From contig JAYMTA010000344.1 of NCBI GenBank assembly GCA_036897625.1, forward strand, positions 1-30,823: a DNA stretch of 30,823 nt, read 5' to 3'. The notes beneath the pieces were generated by a model. It saw only the letters and a list, made by a program, of their open reading frames with translations, was not told where the DNA came from and made no database searches. Shown one piece after another: positions 1-20,944 of the stretch (position 1 is its first letter; each line of letters opens with the position of its first letter). Both the position numbers and the translations under genes were made by a program. Source of the stretch: Pelargonium cotyledonis (taxonomy: Eukaryota; Streptophyta; Magnoliopsida; Geraniales; Geraniaceae).

Positions 1-50
1 ATATATAAACTACTAGCTTTTGAAGTTTAGAGAAAGACAATGGTGAATAC

Positions 51-240
51 CTGAGAAAGGGTAGATCAGAAGATATGTGAAACAGGAAGTGACGGTTGTG
101 GCTGGTGTCCTCTGTTTCTTAGCTTGGAAATTTCAGAATTGTTTTTGCTCTGTTTCTAGACGGTGACCGAGACAGCCACGGGATGGGAGTGAAATTGAAA
201 CGTGGCAAGAAATTGAGAGAGACACTTGCGTTTGTGTTTG
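51..240 (-). other. Possible 5' leader exon of a leftward gene mostly outside the window
   Basis: Read on the minus strand, this stretch is CT/CA-rich and has no long open frame. It ends in a good donor context, CTTTCTCAG|GTATTC, with the GT at 50-49. This looks like a 5' untranslated exon of a gene transcribed leftwards whose coding part lies beyond the left edge. No coding sequence is visible, so this is inference from a splice-like signal and base composition only. Confidence 0.25.
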
Positions 241-257
241 TGAGACGATCAATTTGA

Positions 258-641
258 GGGGGAAAATGTTCGATTTACTTCATAAATTATCTAAACGTTT
301 GAATTTAGTTACTCAATTTTCAAGTGTTACATAATAGTTTAAAGTTGAGCAAAACAATTACTTTTAGTCTAAAGTTTGAGCAAATTCTTTGACGAAGGAC
401 ATTCCGTCAAATGGAGAGACGGATTCCGTCAACTGTGCTGACATGAACTAATTCCACATCAGCATAACTAACGGATTTTGTCTCCCTATTTGACGAAATG
501 TCCTTCTGTCAAACATTTTCTTTCAACTTTGGACTAATTTCAATCACTTTTGTGAACTTTGAACTATTCTGAAATACTTGAAAATTAAGAGACCAAATTC
601 AAACGTTTTGGATAGTTCATAGATTAAATTTAACATTTTTC
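258..641. mobile_element. Foldback MITE with long inverted arms (Mutator-like target duplication)
   Basis: The 384-bp element is one near-continuous inverted repeat. The left arm (258 to about 449) matches the reverse complement of the right arm (about 450 to 641) with scattered mismatches and almost no loop. Matching blocks include CGTTTGAATTT near both ends, GACGAA/GACAGAAGGACATT in mid-arm, and GTGCTGACATG against CATCAGCAT at the centre. The flanks 248-257 and 642-651 are both ATCAATTTGA, a perfect 10-bp direct repeat and so a target-site duplication. Duplications of 9-11 bp are typical of Mutator-like elements, which makes a MULE-derived MITE the best fit. There is no coding capacity. 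A transcript would fold into a hairpin of about 190 bp. It lies about 960 bp upstream of the glucanase start. Confidence 0.85.
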
Positions 642-651
642 ATCAATTTGA

Positions 652-1601
652 AGGATAGAGGCCCGCTCGCATTTATTTTATTTATGATTAATTTGAAAGT
701 TGTATACTTTGAGACATTCAAACAATTTCTTAAGAAGATTTTGTAAAGTTAAGAGTTAGTTTTTCAAAATCGAATCTCAACCCTAAATTTTTCATTCTCA
801 TCTTACATGTGTTAACCTCGTATGCGTTATGATTTCAATTTGAAGAGACACGATTGTACAAGTGTTGCATAATGTGCTCTTGCTATAAGAAACTTGTGAG
901 TGACACCCGTTTCAACAAGACGGAGAAACTCATTGTCACATATGACATCTTGCTCTTACAAAAACATATTAAAAACAATTATCTATCATGTCAGCTTAAT
1001 TCAACCGTATGATTATGTAATAAACCAATTTAAAACACACTTGCATAGTTAGAGACAAAATTGAAACGATACAAATAATTTGAGCATTATATAAAAACCT
1101 AAATCAATCTGGGTACCAATTTAAAATGAAACCAAACATTGTCTCATAACATTTTACCCGCAAACAATGTATCCACAGGCTCAAGTCTTAACCTCATTGT
1201 CACACTAATAAGAAACATAATCTATATGACCAGTAACAGTAAGGTTGAGATTTTCAACAAAGCCATCGGATTATTAATAAATTAGGAGCACAAGTCAAGC
1301 ATGCTAATTTGAAATTAGTGCATGAATCATATTAATTAATACAAAACAACAATCACATATAAGTAAAAATCTGAACCAAGTCAATCTTCCAGAGGTTTAC
1401 CCAAAAATTGACCCTCCTGACCCTTTCAAGTCCCACCAATATGTGAACAAGTAAACAATTTGCAGATGCTGAGTCTCAGTTTCATACAAATTTTCTCTAT
1501 AAAAAGAAGAAACTAACAAGTTTTGGTAATTAGATACTTGAAAAATCAAAACCTTCTCTAATATTCTCTTAATTCATTGCATGTTATTTTGCAAATTTGC
1601 A
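652..1601 (+). promoter_or_regulatory. Intergenic region and promoter of the GH17 gene
   Basis: No gene is seen here. A TATA-like CTATAAAAAG lies at 1497-1506, about 100 bp before the ATG, leaving room for a short leader. W-box cores, which bind WRKY factors, occur as TTGACC at 1408-1413 and as its complement AGTCAA at 1379-1384 and 1293-1298. Clustered W-boxes would suit a defence-inducible glucanase, but the motif is short and common, so the regulatory reading is tentative. The rest is AT-rich and unremarkable. Confidence 0.45.
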
Positions 1602-2853
1602 ATGGCTGCATCCAGAGTCATGATTTTCACAATGCCAATGCTTGCTTTGCTGATATTGGCTCCCATGAGCTCAACAGGTTGGTCTCAAGCCGGTCTAATT
1701 TTCTTACTCTAACACGCCCCAACACGCTCCTCACGTGGACTCAAAACACCCATGAATGCACGTGTGCACGGACCACATGCAAAGCACAAATAGGCTTGCT
1801 GAGGAGCGTGTTTTTTCATTTTCGACATTTTAGCTATCAGGTTAAACTTTTAGTTAGAATTCAGTTACTAATCGTCGTTTTCTTGTCCAAAACTCTTATG
1901 CAGATGCACAAATAGGCGTTTGTTATGGGAACGTAGGCAACAACCTTCCACCCCCGCAGGAAGTAATTGCTATGTACAAGCAAAACAACATTCAAAGAAT
2001 GCGAATCTATGCTCCGAACCAACAAATTCTTGAATCCCTCCGAGGCACCAACATCGAGCTCATGCTTGATCTCCCAAACCGCGACCTCCAAGTCGTTGCT
2101 TCCACCCAAGAAGCCGCCAACGCTTGGGTCCAAAACAATGTCATGAACTACAACAACGTCAAGTTCAAGTACATATCAGTAGGAAATGAAGTAAAGCCCT
2201 CGGACCCCTTCGCGCTATATCTCGTCCCAGCAATGCAAAACATCCAAACCGCCATCTCCTTCGCGGGCCTAGCCAACCAAATCAAAGTCTCCACAGCCGT
2301 TTACATGGCAATCCTAGGCGAAACCTACCCGCCATCGAAATCTTTCCTGGAGCAATCACACAAAGCTCTCCTTGGCCCTGCCATAAACTTTCTAGTGGAA
2401 AACCAATCTCCTCTTCTTGTCAACTTGTACACTTACTTTAGCTACACCGGGAGCCCGAATGACATAAGCCTAGACTATGCCTTGTTCCGGTCCCCGGCAA
2501 TTGTGGTGCAAGACGGGCAGTTCGGTTATCAAAACCTTTTTGATGCTATGTTGGATTCTGTTTACTATGCACTAGAGAAGGCGGGTGGGGGATCCCTACA
2601 AGTTGTTATATCAGAGACGGGTTGGCCCTCGAATGGAGGGGCTCATGAGACTACAATGGACAATGCGCGGGTTTATAATAACAATCTAGTTCGTCATGTC
2701 AACGGAGGGACCCCGAAGAGGCCTGGGAAGCCTATAGAGACTTACTTGTTCGCTATGTTCGATGAAAATGAGAAGATGAATGGGGAATTTGAGAAGTATT
2801 GGGGGCTTTTTCTTCCTAACAAACAGCCTAAATACCAGATTAGCTTAAGCTGA
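1602..2853 (+). CDS. Glucan endo-1,3-beta-glucosidase, GH17 family (secreted, PR-2-like)
   Basis: There are two exons, 1602-1677 and 1904-2853, separated by a GT-AG intron. The spliced frame encodes 341 aa. The start at 1602 opens a hydrophobic signal peptide (about residues 1-27: [20 protein letters not shown], then PMSSTDAQ). The mature chain begins [15 protein letters not shown], the classic GH17 N-terminus. The intron in the signal-peptide codons is the usual position for this family. The acid/base glutamate is in ISVGNEV (about E121), the nucleophile in ISETGWPS (about E263), and AMFDENEK closes the active-site groove. The protein ends right after the barrel ([10 protein letters not shown]), with no CBM43/X8 domain, no GPI signal and no vacuolar extension. 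This suggests an apoplastic enzyme that hydrolyses beta-1,3-glucan (callose or fungal wall). It looks intact. The exact isoform is not resolved. Confidence 0.95.
1710..1815. repeat. Fragment of a dispersed repeat inside the GH17 intron
   Basis: The intron contains ACACGCCCC...CTCACGTGG...CACGTGTGCACGG, a pattern common in plant dispersed repeats. The 23 bases at 1764-1786 recur in inverse orientation at 19708-19730 in an intron of the GPDH gene with one mismatch by eye. The two sites therefore appear to hold pieces of the same repeat family. Borders are approximate and no target duplication was found here. Confidence 0.4.
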
Positions 2854-4028
2854 GAGAGAGAGACAAGAATTAGAAAGAAAAAATGTACTAGAAGTGTCAC
2901 TGTCAATTCAAGGGCTAGAGGTCTTCCTACAAATATATTATTGATCCTAAATTTAATTAACTTAATTTATTTTTTGTTATGTATAGTAATCATGTTTTAA
3001 CGCGTATCTTGACCATGTATTCTCTCACCGAACAATCTTAACATCGTACCCCGCATTACTTGGATGCATTTAAGAAATAAATTGTTCGAGTTTTAGTTCC
3101 ACGATTTGAACTCGAGTGACTAAAGAGCGATCAAGCCATATTTGACCAAAAAAAACATTTTCATCAAATTAACCTTATTTTAAAGTAATAAAAATATTAC
3201 TAAGTTTTTTTTATTTATAATTTTCACAAAACACAAATAAACTATTTTACCATTGCCTAGTGCTGGTACGTAGGTTGTGTTTTGGGCCGGGTTAGGATCA
3301 AGTTTGGGTAATTGAACCCTAATCTGACCCGAAAGTACTTTGAGTTTGGTCAACTTTTGGTCATAATATAGTTTTTAGCCATAGTCTCATGCAATTTACT
3401 CGAGCGACCCAACACGAAAGTTGGTAGGATCGGTTGCCCCCAGATTCAGCTCCAAATTGCCAACTATACCATTGTCCGTAAATAAGGTAGTAATATTTCA
3501 ACTCACATGTCATTGATATCAAAACTATTTTAAAAGAAAATCATATTGCTTAAAATATACTCGATTAATTATTAAGACGATACTTGTTAAACAATGTTGT
3601 GCTTCCTTCGAGTAGACTGACAATTTGAATCTAAATTCACGTGCATCCGAAATCAAAGTCAACTTAAGATCGATTAGTCATTTTTGTGAAATTCAAATCC
3701 GTTTCGATCCAATACAAAATTTTCGTACCAAATTCAGAATACTCGTTATCAATCCGAATCTAAGCAAATCCAATATCCGCATTTCACATACACTTTCGGG
3801 TTACTGGATCCTGAAAATTTGACCCGAAACTTGAATGGTATCCATTTTGACTTGGATTTTTATAACGGCTCCGACCAAGAACCGTATTTGCTCTATTTCC
3901 CAACAGAAACAGCTAAAAGAAATCCATGAACCATTCTCAAAAACAAAAAAGCCCAATAACAAAACCATACCGGCGCACTTTAGCAGCGCCCGATGCTTCC
4001 CATACCGCCTGCGTATACTGCGCACCCT
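2854..4028. other. Intergenic spacer between GH17 and INO80
   Basis: No gene is visible. The first part is the AT-rich 3' flank of the glucanase gene; an AATAAA lies near 3076, but the true poly(A) site is unclear. Parts of 3270-3350 and 3700-3840 contain repeated GACCCGAA/CCGGGTT-type words (for example TCTGACCCGAAAG and TTTGACCCGAAAC). These resemble relics of a dispersed repeat, but I could not define borders. The short open frames here show no family features. Confidence 0.4.
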
Positions 4029-4170
4029 CCCTGTCTCTCTCTAGCTCGCCACGACACTATGGTCCTGGCTTAGGGTTTCTTCTCATTCTACTTGCACCGA
4101 GCTAATCCTCCATGCTACTCGACGACATTGATTTTCTATTTTCCTATACCGAGTGTCTCGTACGTAGCAC
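3950..4170 (+). promoter_or_regulatory. INO80 proximal promoter and leader
   Basis: The motif TAGGGTTT (4071-4078), the reverse complement of the plant telo-box AAACCCTA, sits about 90 bp before the INO80 start. AAGCCCAATA near 3950 contains a GCCCA/site II-like core. A CT-rich run, CTGTCTCTCTCTAG, lies at 4031-4044. Telo-box plus site II is typical of constitutively expressed plant genes. No convincing TATA box is seen. The transcription start is unknown. An upstream ATG at 4112 in poor context is described as a finding. Confidence 0.45.
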
Positions 4171-16019
<11,849 letters not shown>

Positions 16020-17913
16020 AGGGAAATAAACTCCGAGAATGGTATTTCGATGCTCTTTGTCGCTCCTAGAGAAGGCTTGTTGTATAGTCCAATTCGGAAT
16101 AACAGGCACTGAAGGAGTGAGGGTGGGATAGGAGGTGTATGATAGTGTAATGTGTACAGAGTCATTATTGTTACTATCGAGTATTGAACATCTCGACAAA
16201 TCAAAGATTGTATAAAATAGGTGTCTTTTTGAGGCTGGGCTGTGTACAGTTGTATGTCTTTACAGAGAAATGGCATGTACATAAAACAAGGAAGGCGACA
16301 CAACACGTGCATGATCAATTAGTCGCGTGCATGCATGGTAGGCATGCACGCGAGCCTCAATTAATTCAGAATCCGTACCAAATCTGTAATTCTGATGGAA
16401 ACTTAGGGTTGATGGAAACATAAATGGGCCATTTAGTAAATCTTTAATATACACCTGTAAAAGCAACGGGAATGATTCGTACATGTACTACTTGGTGTAT
16501 ATGAATCCTGACCGTTGATTACATAAAAACCCAAGAAGGTACCTACGTACCTACAACCCTTCCCGACTGAAAACTTTGACATATAAGGCGGATGCATGTA
16601 CCGAGTTGCTTTCTAATGTCAAACTGCTGCCTTAGACTTCCAATTTTATGGGACGAAAGCATGAATCTTTTGGTTCTTCGAATTGTAAAGAAAGAGCCCA
16701 CATATAAAGGTCCCATCTTGAGTCTTGACAACTCAACGCTTACATGGAATTTCCAAGGAAAAAGTATCAAATACTTTCTGTTTGGATAAAGAGAAAGTAT
16801 CAGAAAATTACTATCTCTAAAGATAAGTTTTTTTTTACCCCCCGCTCTTCCTCGTTGGGGTTGAATTGATGATTTGCACACAAGGTTTGAACTTTGAAGA
16901 AGCCATTGATATAAATTGTATGTCCCCAGAAGATGGGGACAAAAAACAGTGTTGTTGAAAATTGAAAAGGCCAATTAAGGTAGAGGGAGGTGGTGGGGCT
17001 GATGATCCAGTGATTCAACATTAATGACCGTTGAGGAAGTTGGCAACATGAAAACATTTAATGCTTTTTTTGCTATGCCACCCACCTTGGTAGTTTCTAT
17101 TCAACTGTACCCACCATTTCTTCTCTCTGCATTTTTTTTTTTTGAGAAAAAAACAAGACCCAATTCAGGATTTTTGGTTTCTTCACCACTTTCCCAATTC
17201 ATGCACATCTTGTGCTTGCTGTAATGCCAAGCTCAATTGCATGAAAATGTTGCTCTACTTGTTTTCTGGTGTGGGTTGGGTCAATTGGTCTTCTGAGAGC
17301 TAAACCCAACTGAGACCTGCTCCTTCTGGCTGCCATTACAGTGCTTTTGTGGTTTCCAACACGCAAAGGTTTGTTTCTTTTGACTTTCTTTTGTGTCTTT
17401 TAGAAGTTTATAGATTGGTAGATGAACAAACTAGGACGGAGGAAACAAAGTTGTTTCTCAAATATTTGGATTTTTGTGGCATTTTGTTTAGGAAGGAATT
17501 AAAAAACTCAGTTCTCTTTGAAATTTGGGGTTGGAAGCTTTGTATTCAATGTATTGGTGGGTTTGAATATATATTTCGTGGAAGATCAGAAATCGGTTAT
17601 GGTGTTGGTGGAAGAATCTACTGAGAAGATTTGTTTCTTCTTCTAGAGGCTGCAATTTGGGAAAAGGGGAAAATTGTTACAACAAGAAAAAGAGTTTTGT
17701 AGTTTCGGATTGCGAGAGCTAAACCCATATAAAAATCCGAGGTGGGTTCAGGGTTGTTTACATTTTTCAGGGCCAATTGGAACTGGAGCTTGATGTCAAA
17801 GTGAAGTTCACATAGTAGCACTTATTTGCTATAATTATAAGTTCTGGTTTGCTTTGGTTTTTGTTTTGTTGCTGTTGATCTGCTGATATAGTGTTGATTT
17901 TACTCGGAAGAAG
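16020..17913. promoter_or_regulatory. INO80 3' region and GPDH promoter/leader
   Basis: No coding gene is supported. The first few hundred bases are the INO80 3' UTR and flank. The likely GPDH leader lies in the right half. AACACGCAAAG|GTTTGT (GT near 17369) is a plausible donor and GCTGATATAG| at 17891 a plausible acceptor. Together they would form a 5'-UTR intron of about 520 bp ending 22 bp before the ATG. This is inference from splice-like signals, since no transcript is available. Short open frames here have no family features. Confidence 0.4.
16324..16352. promoter_or_regulatory. Perfect 11-bp hairpin containing RY motifs
   Basis: CGCGTGCATGC (16324-16334) and its exact complement GCATGCACGCG (16342-16352) are separated by seven bases. 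CATGCATG, the RY/Sph element bound by B3-domain factors of the ABI3/FUS3/LEC2 type, spans the left arm and loop. The right arm supplies another GCATGC core. It lies about 300 bp after the INO80 stop and 1.6 kb before the GPDH start. It could be a distal regulatory element or an RNA hairpin in the INO80 3' UTR; neither is shown. Confidence 0.6.
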
Positions 17914-20397
17914 ATGGTGGGAAGTATTGATACGACACAACGATCTTTATATTCAAACGGGTCTTTGCACAATGCCACTGGATTGGAGGAGAAGCTTGAT
18001 GAGCTCCGCCGCCTTCTTGGAAAGGCTGATGGTGATCCACTGAGGATTGTTGGTGTTGGGGCAGGTGCTTGGGGGAGTGTTTTTGTGGCTTTACTGCAAG
18101 ATAGCTATGGCCAGTTTAGAGAGAAGGTTCAAATCAGGATATGGAGAAGGCCGGGAAGAACTGTTGACAGAGCCACCGCAGAGCATCTCTTCGAAGTGAT
18201 CAATTCGAGGGAGGACATATTGAGGAGGTTGATCAGGCGATGTGCCTATTTAAAGTATGTTGAAGCCAGGCTGGGTGATCGGACACTTTTGGCGGATGAA
18301 ATTCTGAAGGATGGATTCTGCTTAAATATGATTGATACGCCACTTTGTGCAATGAAGGTTGTGACCAACTTGCAGGAGGCGGTTTGGGATGCTGATATTG
18401 TGGTCAATGGCGTCCCTTCGACTGAAACGCGTGAGGTATTTGAAGAGATCAGTAATTACTGGAAGGAGAGAATCTCATCCCCCATCATAATTTCTTTGGC
18501 AAAGGGTATAGAGGCTGCCCTTGAACCTGTTCCTCATATAATAACACCGACACAAATGATTAACCGAGCAAGTAAGAGTTTTTGCTCATATTGGTATTTT
18601 GTATACTTCTTGCTTTTATGTTGCTTTTCGTAAACAAAGGTGAACAAATCTCTCGTTGTCTTTGCAAAATTATCAGATGAGCAAAACTTTAGGGGGAGAT
18701 GATCTTATCTGCTTTATGTTACAAACATTTCAAAGAATATTTCATAGGGAATGTAAGTTTATAATCCTCTTAGAACCGTATAGTATTAGAGGCTTAGAAT
18801 GTGGATACGAAGATTCATTTTGTATCTCTTAGAAATTTGAAAGCATGGCTATTTTCCCTTCCCTTTTATGCTATACTTCAGAATACAATTATCTAATTGT
18901 TTAGCCTCCATGCCTTGCAGCTAAAGTACCAATGGAGAACATTCTTTATCTGGGTGGACCAAATATCGCCTCTGAGATCTACAACAAGGAATATGCCAAT
19001 GCTCGAATTTGTGGAGCTGAAAAATGGAGGAAACCTATCGCAAAGTTCTTAAGGCAGCCCTATTTCATTGTTTGGGACAACAGCGACCTTGTCACTCACG
19101 AAGTCATGGGCGGCTTGAAGAATGTCTATGCCATCGGAGCTGGTAAACTTTAGTTTCTCCATGCTCGATAAAACTATGAATATGAAAACTTAAATGCATG
19201 AGAGAAAATTACAAACTCGGGATGTGCTTATCTATAATCCTAGGATATATTAAGAACAAAATTTCTAAATTGTTAATGAAACTAGATTAATGACTTGCTC
19301 AAGTAGACTGTAAATGCTTATGCAAATTTCAATACTTGGGCCCCGAGTTGGTTCTATATACTCAATTTCGGATTTTCCAATTTGATTTTGCCAGGAATGG
19401 TGGCAGCTCTTACTAATGAGAGCGCTACTAGCAAATCTGTGTACTTTGCACATTGTACATCGGAGATGATATTCATTACTCATTTGCTTGCTGAAGAACC
19501 GGAGAAGCTTGCAGGGCCCTTGCTCGCTGACACTTATGTGACCTTGTTGAAAGGTCGCAATGCCTGGTATGGCCAAATGTTAGCCAAAGGGGAGTTAAGC
19601 CCAGATATGGGTGATAGCATCAGTGGCAAAGGAATGATTCAGGTACTTGATATTGATTGAACCTCTTGATTTCAAAACTGTATGAGATGTGTTCATTTCT
19701 AACATTTTGCTTTGCACGTGGTCCGTGCACAAGTCTTCTTCATGCCTTGTGCTGAAATTTTAACATATTTTCAACAATCAGGGTTGTTTCATGACTCAAA
19801 CTTGTAACCTTTAGGTCAACCAGACTCTGATATCATGTAGAGGACCAACTCAACTAACAGTTTAATACCATTTTTCTTGCCTCTGTATAGCTTCCGTTTT
19901 GCTAACTGATAATGCAAACTCTGCTGGTTTGCCCAACAATGTTCAGGGTGTATCTGCAGTTGGAGCATTTTTTGAACTTCTGAGTCAGCCAAGCTTAAGT
20001 GTATTGCATCCTGGAGTAAACAAGCCTGTTGCTCCTGTTGAACTATGCCCCATCCTGAAAACATTGTATAAAGTACTGATCAAGAGGTAATTTCCTTCTA
20101 GTCATAGCTTCCTTTGTGTTCTTCATTTACATTTTACATGCATTTGAGATTGGTATGAACCCAAGTTGCATCTGGCTGAATCTAAAAACATGAATGATGA
20201 ACAAACAAACATATTATTGCTGGTGTTGATTCTAACAATATGCTTGTGCTTCATTTTGGTTGTGTATGTTCAGGGAACAGTCATCACAAGCTATTCTGCA
20301 AGCACTGAGGGACGAGACGTTGAATGATCCGAGGGAGCGAATCGAGATTGCTCAAAGCCATGCTTTCTACAGGCCTTCACTCCTGGGACAGCCTTGA
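17914..20397 (+). CDS. GPDHC1: Cytosolic NAD+-dependent glycerol-3-phosphate dehydrogenase
   Basis: Five exons (17914-18571, 18921-19142, 19395-19642, 19947-20086, 20274-20397), all with GT-AG introns, give 463 aa, about the length recalled for the Arabidopsis cytosolic enzyme GPDHC1 (about 462). It interconverts dihydroxyacetone phosphate and glycerol 3-phosphate with NADH/NAD+, feeding glycerolipid synthesis and the cytosolic glycerol-3-phosphate redox shuttle. The Rossmann nucleotide-binding loop is GVGAGAWG (47-54). The conserved catalytic lysine lies in [12 protein letters not shown] (about K286), and [11 protein letters not shown] (about 231-241) is part of the substrate pocket. Exon 1 alone encodes the N-terminal domain. 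There is no transit peptide, so the protein is cytosolic. The C-terminus ends [12 protein letters not shown]. It appears intact. The symbol is by similarity; a GPDHC2-type paralogue is the alternative. Confidence 0.94.
19708..19865 (-). repeat. Degenerate tRNA-like dispersed repeat in GPDH intron 3
   Basis: Read on the minus strand, it runs GTTGAGTTGGTCCTCTACAT, then GATATCAGAGTCTGG, then AGGTTACAAGTTTGAGTC. The last contains a degenerate pol III B-box-like GTTTGAGTC, and the segment resembles the tRNA-related head of common plant repeats. Its far end (19730-19708) shares 22 of 23 bases with the repeat fragment in the GH17 intron. It is an old, decayed copy. A SINE or a very short non-autonomous retroelement are both possible. 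Confidence 0.4.
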
Positions 20398-20944
20398 CTA
20401 CCACCAGTTTACTGTATTCCCAAACAGGTGGTTTAAAAAGATGGGAGGATCTATTTATGTATGAACTATACTGTAACAGATGATGAACAGATAGTAATCA
20501 ATTTATGTGTCATCTCAACACAATAAATTAAAAGGTTAAGTTAACTGGTTGTATCATATGTTTCATTGTCATTAGGAGGATCCTCTATGCAGCTTCAACT
20601 TCAACTATATAAGTGCACTTATGTATTGTTGACTGTGTATTGCTTGATATGAGTTGTTTTTGTGTTTGAATGGAAATTATTTCAATACAACGAGTGAAGA
20701 CCAAATAAAAAGGGTATAAGGAGATAAAGCATGAACAAAGATTTAGATATTAAGTAATTTATAATCACAAAATTAGATTTCTTTATATATATGCCTTTCT
20801 TTGTCAGATCAATTGGCATCTGTTTCCTTTTTTGTCCCACTCCTATCTTATACCCCTGAACCTGATTTTTCTTCCTACTTCTACTTTTTCCTTTCTTTTG
20901 TCTTTTACTTGTACTACTAAAACAAAAGAGCCCAGAAAGGATAC
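20398..20944. other. Shared 3' spacer between convergent GPDH and SAP-like genes
   Basis: The two genes end tail-to-tail 547 bp apart. On the plus strand AATAAA at 20522-20527 is the likely GPDH poly(A) signal, about 125 bp after the stop. The minus-strand gene's 3' UTR occupies the right part, although its signal is not clear. No further gene is seen. Confidence 0.5.

Noticed and set aside
1577-1915. 112-codon plus-strand frame over the GH17 first exon and intron
   Set aside because: It reads the signal-peptide exon in the wrong frame and runs through the intron; the spliced GH17 frame explains the sequence.
3625-4044. Several short frames on both strands upstream of INO80
   Set aside because: They lie in promoter and repeat-like spacer, overlap each other on opposite strands and resemble no protein family.
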